A stretch of 64,000 nt of DNA. Source: Cylindrodendrum hubeiense (lineage: Eukaryota > Ascomycota > Sordariomycetes > Hypocreales > Nectriaceae). A program made the translations under genes and the position numbers. The notes beneath the pieces are model-generated. The model did no database searches. It saw nothing but the letters and a program-made list of their open reading frames with translations, and was not told the origin of the DNA. Shown piece by piece: positions 25,069 to 36,459 of this stretch (its first letter is position 1; each line of letters starts with the position of its first letter). The DNA lies in contig JAANBB010000023.1 in assembly GCA_014621425.1 (NCBI GenBank), forward strand, positions 124,001 to 188,000, read 5' to 3'.

Positions 25069-27184
25069 TCAGATACCTCTCCACCCATTGCCTCCAAGTT
25101 CATTGATGTCCCTCACACCAATCAACACGTGCCCAAATGGGCGCTGTGACATTCTGGAGGCGTCGACGCGTTCAGAAACATGCATGTTTGTCATCAAAAC
25201 ATAGCTATTACCATCCGTGGTGAAACAGACTTTGGAGACGCGCTTGATTTCCTCATCACGAAGAATGTCAATGAACGCCTTCAGATGAGGAATAGTCGCC
25301 TGATTCTCGGCGAGCTGGAGTCCATCCAAGACCCAGATAAGCGACGATGGTGCATGGGTCAGGAGGGCTTGGATGATCTGCAAAGCAACAGGAACACTGT
25401 CCATGCTCCCATCAAGAAGATGGAATTGGGCCTCGTCAAGATCCTTGGTAGCGGTAAACTCAGTCGGTAAGAGATACGTCAGCTGCGTGATGACAGAATA
25501 TAACAGAGCTATGAGACCGGCCTCTCTTCCAGAAACATGGGAAGTGTTCGTGAAATTATACCGTGGCTTGCAAAAGAAAGACACACATGGCAAACCTGCC
25601 TCCATGCTAACAGTGCTCAGTCGCATGGCTGCATGGGAAAGGCCAGACCCATACGGTGATACCGGGTCACCACCGACCCATAGCATCTTTGACTCTGGAG
25701 CCTGGATCCACCTTTGCATCTGGATCAGAACCTCGTCTGGGAGGTTTGAAGATGGAGCGGCACGAGACACATCTTCCCGGCCATCTTCAAGGTAGACTGA
25801 GATTAATCTCGAGAGACGCTCAATCTCATATCGGGAACACGGCCCATTAGAGCCTAGCGAGAGATTAATACATAGTCAACGTTTGTTAAGTTGCAAGATT
25901 CGTACCGTCTTCAGAGACTGAATAGTCTCCATCGTCTTCATTTACACTGTTCGTTTCCTTTGATGAGATATCCTCGAAGCTGACTGAGTCGACGTCATAT
26001 TTGACTGAGATATTGCCTGTACGTTCTGGTGACCAGTCAGGATTTGCCTCAAGGATGTGAGCATTAGGTAGCCTACCCTGCACCAGCCTTTTCTCGACAG
26101 ACACTAAAGTCCGAACTGATGAATACCCCAAGCTTTCCTTTGCATGTGCAAGTTTTCGCTGGGTTGTCTCGATATTATCATTGCGACTTTCGCTCCCTAC
26201 CGTGCGTAGAGCGAGTGCATGGCTGACCATGCCTTCAATACGCTCAACTCGGCCGTTAGCAATGTATTGAGATTCGTCTCTAACTCTTTGGACTGTTTTT
26301 CGTATCCCATGTACCAGTCCTTGCACTGTGTCATCGTAGAAGTTCTTATTCAGGGCAGAAAGAAACCGATTCTTCTTCCGTTTGAACCAATCCATGGTGT
26401 GGCAGAGTAATTTGAAGACACCCACATAAAGTTCGACAACCAGCCTCCTCATTTCTTGGCTGTCCGCGATCTCCACGCTCTTGGTGACAAAGTGCAAGTC
26501 ACTTGATATGTCGACAAGAGCCATAGAGAAACCCTCGGCGATTTTCTTGTAGTTTGTAGATGCCTGCCAGTATCTTTAGTGTGTGATAGAATAAGGCTAC
26601 CGGAGCAACAGCTTACTGTAACAACCGACGACACAACCCCAGTGATCAAAGAAATGTATTTATCTCCACTGGGGATGACTTTGAAGAGATAGGAATGGTC
26701 GTTCATAGTGTCCAAGAAATCAAAGAAGCGATCTTTTGCTTTCCCGAACCCCTTCGTTTTCTTGGCAAGCCATGCACCTTGTGCCTGGTTGATTGCTACT
26801 CGCAGAGTTTCAATCGTGGGGATGCTGTTGGGAGGACGAACCGACTCTCCATCGCCATGGAAGAGGTGCTGGAAAGTATCCCATGTTTCCACTAATTCTT
26901 TACGCTGCTTCTCCAACGGGCTAAGGACATCGTCGCTTCGAAGAATTAGCTCAGAGCGTGGAGATGATTGAGCCGCCACTTGCTCACCCTTGGCTCTCTC
27001 CAAACTGAAGCCACTTGTTCCATTCAAGCGCTTGCAGTTTGAATGTCGTTTCGTCGTTGTCTTGCTTCTTCACTACCAAGCCCAGTGCTTGGGAAAGCGG
27101 ATCGTCCGGCGCCGTCCGTTCTACCGTGAGACTATACTGGCGGACGATGGGCGTGATTTCTGGCGTCTCATTCGCTTCACGCAT
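25069..27184 (-). CDS. DUF7708 protein with a degenerate NTPase-like module
   Basis: Exons 27184-26988, 26920-26617, 26563-25906 and 25853-25069 join to 647 residues. The region from about residue 90 to 290 has the fungal DUF7708 pattern, an ARDRF-like KAKDRFFDFLD helix, an SYLFKVIPSGDKYISLITGVVS stretch interrupted by an intron, then YKKIAEGFSMALVDIS. DUF7708 is often the N-terminal domain of NACHT or other STAND-type signalling proteins. After an acidic linker, residues ~420-640 look like the NTPase part: a WVGGDP segment where the P-loop should be, then CVSFFCKPR and SLIWVLDGLQLAE where Walker B should be. No GKS/GKT is present, so nucleotide binding is doubtful. It ends without ankyrin, WD or TPR repeats. 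It shares a 653-base divergent promoter region with the AAA ATPase at 27838. Confidence 0.75.
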
Positions 27185-27837
27185 GGTTACAAAATTCTCA
27201 TTTGAAGCATTTCGATCACCCGTCGCAGTTTTTTGGGTGAGCGGTTTTGAAGCTCAGTCACTGACAAGTGCGGACTCTCGGTTCCACCGCTGAAAAGGGT
27301 GTTCTGCAGCCGAAGTGCAGTGCTACTTTATAGGCGGGTATTCAGATAGGAACACAAGCCAATCGATAAGCTAAAGAGTCTGGGATATGTGGGACGCGTA
27401 AGATAATCGAACGTAGGGCGCGGAAATGATGCTCAGATGAGGCTGTGTCCGCTCAACTGCATTAGCTGGACCAAATTGTAGTGCGGATTGGACAACAAGG
27501 CGCTTACTAGGATTCTGCATTGGCCCGTGTGACTTTGAGCAGGGGCTGGCTCCAATAAAATGCTACATTGTATGCAGCCCGAATCCTTGAGCTGGATAAC
27601 TTGACATGGGTAAACACAGGGGTGTCTGCCAGTCGAGGCTCTGCGGCTCAGTCATCCCGCTGTTTGCGAGATTTACTTTGCCCCAGCCTCATAGCTCTAG
27701 AACGAGACAAAATATCCGCCGCATCCAATTCTTTGGTTAAACGATACCCGGGTCAAACCAGCTGAGTGGAGGACCGCACGACTGAGGTGTATGCATAAAA
27801 ACAACAGCGAACTCATGCACCCTAACACTAAGGAAAG
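27185..27837. promoter_or_regulatory. Shared divergent promoter region of the DUF7708 and AAA ATPase genes
   Basis: The 653 bases lie between two start codons pointing away from each other. No gene is seen inside. A bidirectional promoter is inferred from layout only. Confidence 0.45.
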
Positions 27838-30800
27838 ATGACCATTCAAGATTCTCAAGTCACCTTAGCGGGTAGCGTCACTGTTTGCTCGAAAACTACG
27901 ACTGGGAAACCTATTTCTACTCTACCGTCCTTCCCCATCGACACCGAAACCACTGTTGCGGCTGGGATCGATAACGAACCAAACCCTGTGACGAAGAAAG
28001 CCCCAATTCCAGCCATCAGCAAAGATGACACTGAGGAACATTCGTCTGGTGTCAGAACCTCCGTAGGAGACCTGAAGAATGAAACTGATGGTTCAGTCAA
28101 TCCTGGCGAGGAGACGCCAGAGGAGAGCCTGGACAAGACCGAGGAAGACACCAAACCAGAGACGCTCTGGAAGTCTACAGCGCCCCTGTACTGCAAAGTA
28201 AATGGTCGTTCTCACGCGGCCCTTATTGACTTTTACATCTGGAGATGCCCAGAATGTAAGGAAGACTTGCGACCGGGCGAGGAACAAATAGCTACATCGG
28301 ATTCCGACGACAGCTCTGAGGATGAGGACACTCCCGAGGAAAGTGAGAAACCTGCGCAACCTGTGTCATATTCTGTTGAGTACAGAGATTGCGACAACAA
28401 TGTTATCACTGCAGAATCCTGGGAGGGACCATTCGACTTTGCCTCTGCTAGGAAAGGTGTTCGATCAGCGGATCGCTCCGTCTTCGACGTCGTCACGGTA
28501 CTGGAAACATCATTGCCCGCGGATAGCAGACGCTTGCCTTATGAAATTGATGAAATTATGAAAAAGGGAATTTTGGATAATCCAAATGTGGCAGTGGCAG
28601 TCGGCATAACAAGAATTACCATTCGTTCGACCGAGCTCATCAAGACAATCCGCAATATTGCTCAGTATTATCCAGCAAGCCTCGAGGGCGAGATTCTGCA
28701 AATGGACGCGCCATACATGCTAATAGCTCATCACATCAAGGAGCTGGAGGCTTACCTTGAATCCCATCGCGTTGTTGGAGCTTTGGAGCAGTCTCCCCTC
28801 GATGAAACAGCCGTCGATTCAACCTCTGAGAAGCAAGCCTATCAAAACGTCGGAGCAGAGCATCTTGCGATACTTATGGATTTCTTCAAGGAGACAGTGT
28901 ACAGTGACATGGTGGAAGAGAAAAGCCGACATGCTCGAAACGCATGCACTTTCAAGATGCTGTGGCTTCTGTACCGGCCTGGGATCACTGTCTACTATGA
29001 ATCCGATGGACGACTCTCTGCATATGTTGTTAATACTCTAGAAAGCGAAGAAAAAAAGGGCCCCCCTGGGAGTCGATCAGTCAAGGAGTATACCGTCAAA
29101 ATGTGGAATCTGAATTTTGACGGCCGGTTTGTTGGAAGGTGTGCAAAGAGTGTCACTATCCCGCAATTTGATGGAGAGCGACAAATCAACTCACTCAGGC
29201 TTTTCCCATGCGAATTTATCGACAAAGAGGATGGTGGAAAGACTAGACAGAGGCTTGAAGAAAATGGAAAGGGATGGTATGATCTTCTACGTGGAGGGCA
29301 AGTCCACTACTCAGGTCGGTTGTTGGATGGAAGCAAGAAAAATGTGAGTACTGTAGGTTCAATCCTTTGCTTCTATCTGATGAATTATTTTAGTTCCAAG
29401 GTCGAGTGTACATCGATATGTCTTCTTACTACGATCAAGGTCACGACGATGAGCCGGAAATTTGCGACATCGATGACCTAGGCGAAGAGTTGGCTAAGTG
29501 CGAGTGCGAGGATTGCCACGGTTACCGGCCACACCCTCCGACAGATTTCCCATGGACGCGTTACGATCTCATTGATCCCAATGTCGAGAAGGATCTCGAA
29601 ATCCCGGGCGCCATACATGGGCCACGTCATCGGTATCTTCTCTGTGACCGATCGTTGCATGGCTTCGATTTGAGATCAAGAGGATGGGGTAAGCTCGAAA
29701 CTAGACATAATCGCCGAGTCTGGGTATGTGGCTAATGCAAATCTTAGTTGAGCTCGACGTCGCCTGCTGCCAGCCACCAAAGATGAACGTGCGGGCGATT
29801 GATACTTTGGTCATGCCTTCTGATAGAAAGGAAATGATCAAAGCACTCATTCAAAAGTTCACAGCTTCTAACTCTTCGATAACGCCCAGCTCGTGGCGTG
29901 CTGATTTCCTCGAAAACAAGGGAGAGGGTCAGATCTTCCTCCTTCACGGTAGCCCTGGTGTTGGAAAAACCTATGTAAGTTATCTACTTCTTAATATTGA
30001 AGGTCCCCAATTCATGCGCCGACGCTCATAGGTAATCTAGACTGCAGGCAAGTTGTTCTTTAGCATCCTCTACTGATGTCGATAATAACATGAACAGAAT
30101 GCATTGCTGAATACACGGGTCGACCCATGTTGTCCTTGACCGTGGCAGATATCGGAACGAATGAAGTCATAATGGAGAAGCAACTAGTAAAATGGTTCTC
30201 ACTCGCAGAGAAATGGGGAGCCGTCATGCTCATTGATGAGGCCGATGTCTTTCTCGAGAAGCGGCAAGTTACCGATCTCAAGAGAAACAGCTTGGTATCT
30301 GGTAGGTTGCTGCCCTTAATTTGGAAGCCACGAAGTTTGCTGCTGACGAAAACCCACTTTAGTCTTTCTTCGATGCATCGAGTACTACCGCGGTGTTCTA
30401 TTTCTGACAACCAACCGAGTTGGCCATTTCGACGATGCCTTCATGTCCCGAATTCATGTCGTCATCTATTACGACAAACTAGGAATTGACGACCGAAGAA
30501 AGATTTGGGAACAGTTTTTCGACAAGCTCAGCGACGAACGAGAGGACTTTGTCATTACTGGGCGGGCAAAGTCATACGTGTTGGAAGATGACACAATCTG
30601 CCAGATTGAGTGGAATGGACGAGAGATCCGGAACGGTAAGAATCACACTGCTTATTCTAAACGCTTCAGTTCAAGTCGATCAGATACTAACGAATCCCTC
30701 TACAGCCTTTCAAACCGCTGTGTCCCTCGCAGAATTTAGATTCCTGCAGAAACCGAACAAGACTAAGAACGATTACCCAACTCTCGATCAGAAGGACTTT

Positions 30801-30956
30801 GAACAAGTCTGCAAAATGGTCCGGCAATTCAAGCAATACCTTGTCGATGTCCATGGGGTCGATGAAGATGGCCGGGCGTTCATGTACAAAGCTAGAAGGG
30901 ATAGCCGCAACAGTTCAGCTCTGCCCAGAGGACAAGATCGCCAGTCGTATCATTGA
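27838..30956 (+). CDS. Fungal AAA family ATPase
   Basis: Seven exons join to 920 residues: 27838-29343, 29394-29688, 29748-29974, 30041-30047, 30098-30301, 30363-30635 and 30706-30956. The N-terminal half is acidic and low complexity, then an all-helical region (AEHLAILMDFFKETVYSD...) and a beta-rich part typical of large fungal AAA proteins (DUF7025-like). The AAA core has Walker A GSPGVGKT (668-675), Walker B VMLIDEAD (721-728), a sensor-1-like FLTTNR and an SRIHV segment consistent with the arginine-finger region. The fourth exon is only 7 bases (ACTGCAG) and restores Thr-Ala-Glu right after Walker A; the intron after it begins GC. Substrates are unknown; such fungal ATPases resemble bcs1/spastin-type remodelling ATPases. 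Divergently paired with the DUF7708 gene. Confidence 0.85.
30041..30047 (+). other. 7-nt micro-exon in the AAA ATPase gene
   Basis: The frame stops after TY in the P-loop region at 29974. The expected continuation (TAECIAEYTGRP) needs the bases ACT GCA G at 30041-30047, flanked by ...TCTAG on the left and a GCAAGT donor on the right. Skipping it would shift the frame by one base. Confidence 0.75.
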
Positions 30957-31141
30957 GATAGACCACGACTATCAGCTGAATCCAAGTCCTACCGGCTGCT
31001 TGGTTTCTTTGCTTCGATTGATTTTATAGATGAATACCGGAAACGATGCATATCCAAGACCTTGGCTGTGCATATTGCACCTGTAGACACAATAAGAGCA
31101 AATATGCCTATGTTTTCGCAGTGTTTCCATATCTCAATATT

Positions 31142-33362
31142 CTATTCCCAATCAAACTGAAAATTAGAAAAGCCGCTATGTATGACCGAACCATCTAATA
31201 AGCTATTCACATGGTCTCGCATTATTGAGACCTCTGGAAACTGATTCGGCGACTCTGCTCCAATTAAAGGCGATAGAGTTGATTGGAAAGCTGGAAATAG
31301 CTGGTCAAAGGACAGAGCCGCAGACTCATTGCTTGTAGGAATAAAGCTGCTGCCATTGGGTGTTTCTTGGGTCGCTGGTTCGACAAGTCTGGTTTGAAGC
31401 TCTCGTAAGCCTTGAAGGCGTTTCCACAACCGCATCAGTGGGCTTGATCGAGTGCTCAACAGCTTGATTAGATTCAAAGCAATATCAAACTCGGCTCTTA
31501 CACTATCCCAAAATGTTGAGCTAGCATTTACAACTGCTAATAAGAGGTTGCCAAAAGCAGTAAGTAGTGGATGCTTGAAGAATATTGCATGAGTTCGAAT
31601 AGAGTGGGTGTTTTCGTTAAGATCTGCAAGCATTTGCAGTGTCTCTTTTGCTACCTTCATAGCAGTATGAGCATATTGCTTGTGCTGGCTAATTCGCGTT
31701 GCTGACTGCAGGAATGGTCGATATATTAAATTGCGAAGGTGGCTTTTGCGAAAGAACAGGACAGCCTGAATGTACTTTGGCTCACCGTGCTCATTGGATC
31801 CATGCAATAAGTCTTTATTTAAACTGAGATCTCCAGGAAGCTGCTCATACCAGTGGATGATTTTGTAGTCGAGGTAATCGAGATCGTCTGTGTTGATTTT
31901 TGCCTCGTTTTCGCCTTGGCTATTCAGAGCCAGCCAGGTTTTCCCAGCCAGCTTGGTCCAATCAAGTAGACTGGACAAGATAGAATTGGAATTGTCCTAC
32001 AGCCGATTAGCATGGTTCCAGACAATAACCACAAGCTGTAACTGACAAGCGCAAACAGTGACGGGTCAACATAAGAGTCCTGGATCGAGAATGGGATTCC
32101 CTGACCGAGACTGGTTCTTCTTTCAAGCATATAGACAGACCAGAAAGTTTGCAAAGCGACTGATCGCTCTTCAATATTTGGAAAGGTATTCTCTACCATC
32201 GATCGACGGTGTAAGCCCATCTCGAGGCAGAGCCTTGCTGCAAACCCAATGATTCGGCCTGTGCGCACTTCTTCGTCAAGATGATAATGATATAATGCCT
32301 AAACAACTGGTCAACATACCCCCAATAACGCAGTCATATGCTTATACTTACCACAAGAACTAGTAACTGAATACCATGGATTCCATTGGAGTTCCAGATC
32401 AAACCCTCCACTGCTTCTGTTGTGCTTTCAAACAATCTCTGAGCTTGGTCATTCCTGCCCCCACTCGCAAGCGTACGTCCGATAGCTAGGACGATCTTCA
32501 ACTTGTTTGTCTCGTCGTTGAATAGTGTTTCCACTAAAGAACCTTTTGCCAGCTTGACTCCATCCATCGATGCTGACTCTAGAGATGCAAAAACATTATT
32601 TGCTGTGTGTATCATCTTTTCGCGGGATACTACAGGGTATAGGGAGCCTACTCCATTACACCAATCTTGAATAAGATCAACTGCATCCTCCCTATTTATA
32701 TCCCACAGTGGATCCATAGTTAATACCTTCATAAATGGGCCATATTGTGCGAGCCGAGACGATGAGTTTGATGGGTATCCAGGTGTTGAAATGGATTTAT
32801 CCAGAATAGCTGCTGGCATCCCCATTGCCTTGAGATTTCCGCTGACCACATTCAATGTGAATTCGGAACTTGAAGGACCGCAAAACTCAGGAGATGTAAG
32901 GCTGGAGTCACTTTGAGGTTGGAATGTTTGAGAGGCTTGTGTCGATGGAGATGCTTCGCTCGATGTCGTTTGAAGGGGGTTCGTAACGGCTGTCACAGGA
33001 CTTTGCTGGGTGATTTCGATGTCTCCCACTACCGCTTGAGAGGCATCCTCAGTAGGCACCACCGCGCTGGGGATGTTCGCCAGAAGTCATTGAAAGTAGT
33101 GATTTATGGAACTGACCTTGGGTTGTGTAAATAGTGATTTCTATGTCCAAGATAGAGGCATGGCGTGGACTGTGCCACGCATCTACCGCATGGTTTATCG
33201 CCATCGCACTTGATCTTTCGTTGCTTACATCGATTGCTAGACAGTTCAACAATGTAAAATACGCAGTGGAGAAGAGGTGGTTATTATTTCTTACCATGCC
33301 TGGTTTACGTACTGCGATCTCCTAGAGCGTGTGCGGTTCAATTGCTGCTGTCTAGTCTCCAT
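31142..33362 (-). CDS. Zn2Cys6 fungal transcription factor
   Basis: Exons 33362-33295, 33236-33117, 33066-32352, 32298-32047 and 31996-31142 join to 669 residues. The first intron splits the first cluster cysteine codon (TG|C). The cluster is C23-x2-C26-x6-C33-x5-C39-x2-C42-x6-C49 with the canonical KQRKIKCDGDKPC core. Two introns use GTCAGT donors. A Ser/Thr/Gln-rich linker follows, then the fungal transcription factor domain with VRTGRIIGFAARLCLEMGLHRR. The C-terminus has an all-helical region typical of the family. It lies upstream of an alpha/beta-hydrolase, a P450 and a glutamine amidotransferase and may be their pathway regulator; that is inference from position. Confidence 0.85.
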
Positions 33363-33953
33363 TTTTAGGACAGACTTCCCAAGTCATGGATGCGTTGCGT
33401 AAAAGTTTGATGATTGAGATGGACGGACAGAAAAATATGGCTTTCGGCGAGCGCTGGCTGTATAACAATGAGTGGCCTAGTAGTACAATTATGTAATGCG
33501 GGGTAAACTTATTTGCGGGGAAATGCATCTTCACCTCGGAGGTAAAAGGATTGGCTGAGGGATCGTGGTGAGTGGTATGCAGATACTGCACTGGGTTCAA
33601 CAGATTGTGAGTAGTGTTAGGGTTCGAGAATGGACAGAATAACAATGCCATTGCAGCACTTCAGGGTAGATCATTGCCGCCAAGCCTTTCAGAGACGTTG
33701 CCTGTGCCTAGTCGTGTGGCTGCGCAGGAATAGGCGATTTCCTTGCTGACACGTTTGGGCATGTGAATCTTCATCTTCTGCTCGTTGAGCGTAGGCAAAA
33801 CCCCGTGAACCAAAGACATCTCCTATAACACCAGGTTGGTGGCACAGTGAGCAGTGAGTTGTAGTTTGTTGGGAATTTATCCCAGTCGATCCGGTTGGCA
33901 GCCCTCGTTGATTTCAGACAGCTGCCATGGACTGTGCTTTCTCGCTCCCTGGT
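33363..33953. other. Intergenic region between a regulator gene and the first 5S rRNA gene
   Basis: No coding frame with recognisable content. It holds the promoter of the minus-strand regulator and the upstream region of the first 5S gene. Confidence 0.35.
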
Positions 33954-34072
33954 ACATACGACCATAGCTCTTAGAAAATACGGGATCCCGTCCGCTCTCC
34001 CCTAGTCAAGCTGAGAAGCGGTGGATTAGTACTCGGGTCGGTGACGACCGGGGAATCCCCACTGTTGTATGT
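33954..34072 (+). rRNA. 5S ribosomal RNA, copy 1
   Basis: 119 bases starting ACATACGACCATAG and ending GTTGTATGT, so the two ends pair as helix I. Internal blocks CGGGATCCCGTCCGCTC and GGGTCGGTGACGACC match the conserved fungal 5S core, including the internal RNA polymerase III control region. A T-run begins at the last base (34072-34077) and serves as the terminator. Copy 2 lies 74 bases after its end. Confidence 0.9.
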
Positions 34073-34077
34073 TTTTT
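34072..34077 (+). terminator. RNA polymerase III T-run after 5S copy 1
   Basis: Six T residues directly at the 3' end of the first 5S gene, the usual pol III stop. Confidence 0.7.
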
Positions 34078-34146
34078 GCCACTTTTTGTAACTCCACAGG
34101 AACCTCTGTTCCTATGGATTTGATCCCGCTCAACACCGCACCCAGC

Positions 34147-34265
34147 ACATACGACCATAGCTCTTAGAAAATACGGGATCCCGTCCGCTCTCCCCTAGTC
34201 AAGCTGAGAAGCGGCGAATTAGTACTCGGGTCGGTGACGACCGGGGAATCCTCGCTGTTGTATGT
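34147..34265 (+). rRNA. 5S ribosomal RNA, copy 2
   Basis: Also 119 bases and identical to copy 1 at 115 positions. The four differences are at 34215, 34217, 34252 and 34254 and fall on opposite strands of one helix (GTGG/CCAC in copy 1, GCGA/TCGC here), so pairing is kept. A T-rich tail follows immediately. Both copies therefore look like working genes, not decayed ones. Confidence 0.9.
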
Positions 34266-34287
34266 CTTTTTTGTTTTTCTTTTTGCT
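34266..34287 (+). terminator. T-rich pol III terminator after 5S copy 2
   Basis: Several T-runs of four to six bases, broken by single C or G, directly after the 5S end. Confidence 0.65.
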
Positions 34288-34846
34288 CCTAGCATATAGA
34301 TAGGTAAACAGGCCCTTACTGCATTTCGGCCACATGATCATGGAGTCAGTCTTGTTTTTGGTCAAGTGAAGACCAACTGCTAAAGAGTAGCTGATGCAAG
34401 TTTGTCTTGGAGAGAATGGCGATACTTCGACTGATTGGGACAGTGTGGAGATGTGGATAGATATATCTATAATTGGGCATTCTGACGAAGTAAAACAAAG
34501 GACCCCTAAAACTATGATGTTTTTATTTGTGGTAGCATACACGGAGGACATTTACAGTGAACTGCCTGTAATGAACGAGCTGAGGGGTCGGACCTGGTTT
34601 GTAGAACTCGGACAGTCATAGTGGCGGAAACGCTGAGTGCCCCGTTCGGAACTAAAGCTGCGGAACTTAGTGCCTGAAATTGAAACCCTGGATGGATCTA
34701 CCCTCGGCACCTCATGTATTCCCGGCAGTTCGTGTGGTCAGATAAATACACTAATTAAATACGGTGTACTGAATCTGGATTGCTTTGCAATTCCGCTCAG
34801 CTCATACCCATTTTCCCACACACCAAGACAAAGATCTCTTCATACT
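34288..34846. other. Intergenic region before the esterase gene
   Basis: Short frames only. A frame open from 34637 joins the esterase frame but starts at a non-ATG codon and has no protein-like features, so I treat it as leader. Confidence 0.35.
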
Positions 34847-35907
34847 ATGGACTCAATCCCGCTCACAGGAGTTGATGGATATGTCTCCCGGACATTTATT
34901 TTCAAGTCTACCAAAGACAGCGAGATCCTCGTTGATGTTGCGTATCCAGAACTCACCGACGGGTGCGCAAGAACGGTTTTAATCCACTATCATGGCGGAT
35001 TTCTAGTAAGAGAGCGAAGCCAATGTATGGCTTGATCTAATCGTTTTCTAGGTTGTTGGTGACCGATATTCCTTCTTTCCGTACTGGCTTCTGCATGCCT
35101 GTGCCTCTCGAAAATGGATCTTTGTGACTCCGGACTATCGGCTACTACCGGAGACTACGGCCCATAACTCACTTCAAGATGCAGCAGATGCCTATGACTG
35201 GGTACTGATGTCTCTTCCACAACTACTTGGCTGCACATTCAACTCAGTTCTGCTAGCAGGATCAAGTGCAGGAGCATATCTGGCTCTGGCAACAGCAGCA
35301 AATGTGACTGTCGATAGACAGCCTAGCGCCCTTTTGTTGATTTATGGCATGCTAGATGCTACCTTTCATCGATATACCACACCTGGGGCCAATATATTCG
35401 GTCGGTCGGTGATTGAGACGTCATCTATCCTGGCCAACTTCCGAAAACCTGGGCTATGATAGACAGGTGCTATCCGGATATCCTTTGCCAGAAAATCCTA
35501 CTGGTGACCCTAGGTTCGCCCTAATCTCGGCTCTTCATATCAACGCTTTATTTATAGACTATATGACTGGCACCAAGGAGCTTACTCGGAGAGTAGCCGA
35601 GGAAGGAATCGATGCAATTCCACAACATGACAGAGATCTATTTCCCTTATCATTTGGCAATCTAGAGAAATTACCCCGCACGATGCTTCTTCATGGTAAG
35701 AATGATTCAGCTGTTCCAGTAGAGCTAAGTATACAGGCCCTGGAAAAGCTCAGAGTGGCAGGAGTCAATGTGCTTGGAGAGTTCCCGGAGAATGGAGAGC
35801 ATGGTTTTGATGCAAGAGCCGGCAATGTAAATATCGAGACGCCAAGTGGGGAAAGCGTCGTAGCTTTCAAGAGCTTGAGGAATGCCATTGACTTCCTCAA
35901 TGGCTGA
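34847..35907 (+). CDS. Alpha/beta-hydrolase (esterase/lipase family), with an unresolved frame break
   Basis: Exon 1 is 34847-35005 and exon 2 starts at 35052 (GTAAGA...TCTAG). The oxyanion motif HYHGGF, the nucleophile elbow GSSAG, an acid residue in HGKNDSAVP and a catalytic His in EHGFDA are all present, so the catalytic triad is intact. However, the exon 2 frame hits a TGA at 35457-35459, and the C-terminal half (from about LSGYPLPENP) is in the next frame. Either one extra base lies in the run around 35430-35457, or a further small intron exists, for example 35404-35461 with a weak GTCGGT donor and a GATAG acceptor, which would remove about 15 residues. A pseudogene or sequencing error is possible. 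Probably a soluble carboxylesterase acting on a small ester, given the P450 next door. Confidence 0.65.
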
Positions 35908-36459
35908 ATCGAGGTCGCAGAACATCAATTACCATATGAGTTGAATGGTTTTGTGTGCCTATCTAAGATGAAATGGTGATTCTTTCTACCTTGAAACCAT
36001 CGTAGTTGCTTTACATTATGGAGCCAGGATGTACATGTCCACAATACTCTAACCCACTGCCCAGGTTAGTTTGACTTAGACAGCCCTGAGACAAGAAATC
36101 CGGCATGCTTCCTTAATTTCTTGAACCTCCTCATCGAAACTTCTGCTCTCCGAGGTAAATGGGTGGTGCCACAATTCCGAATGTGCGTTGGGTATGATTT
36201 GCGCTAGTTCCGCTATAATGATGGTTCCGTCGTGGACGCTAGTTCCGCCACCCTTGTTCCGCCATCCAGCTCTTCCGCCGGCAAATGAGATTCCGTGCCA
36301 TACCCGACCGGCACTTCGACTCGGCAGCCCTCTGTCCCATTAAGGCAAGTTCTTTCATGCCTCTACTATGTTAGGATAGATAGGCTACTTGATAGCATCA
36401 ATAAGATATATAGTCCATCAGAGATAATCTACCAGATTTCCTGTAACCAGACCACAGAC
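35908..36459. other. Intergenic region between esterase and cytochrome P450
   Basis: No gene seen. Around 36,200-36,290 the words TAGTTCCGC and GTTCCGC(C) recur several times (GCTAGTTCCGCTATAATG, CTAGTTCCGCCACC, TTGTTCCGCCATCC, TCTTCCGCCGG). They are candidate binding sites upstream of the P450 gene. Confidence 0.4.

Noticed and set aside
33954..34265. The repeated 119-base units as LTRs or a transposon footprint
   Set aside because: They match 5S rRNA in length, pairing ends and internal promoter, and have pol III terminators.
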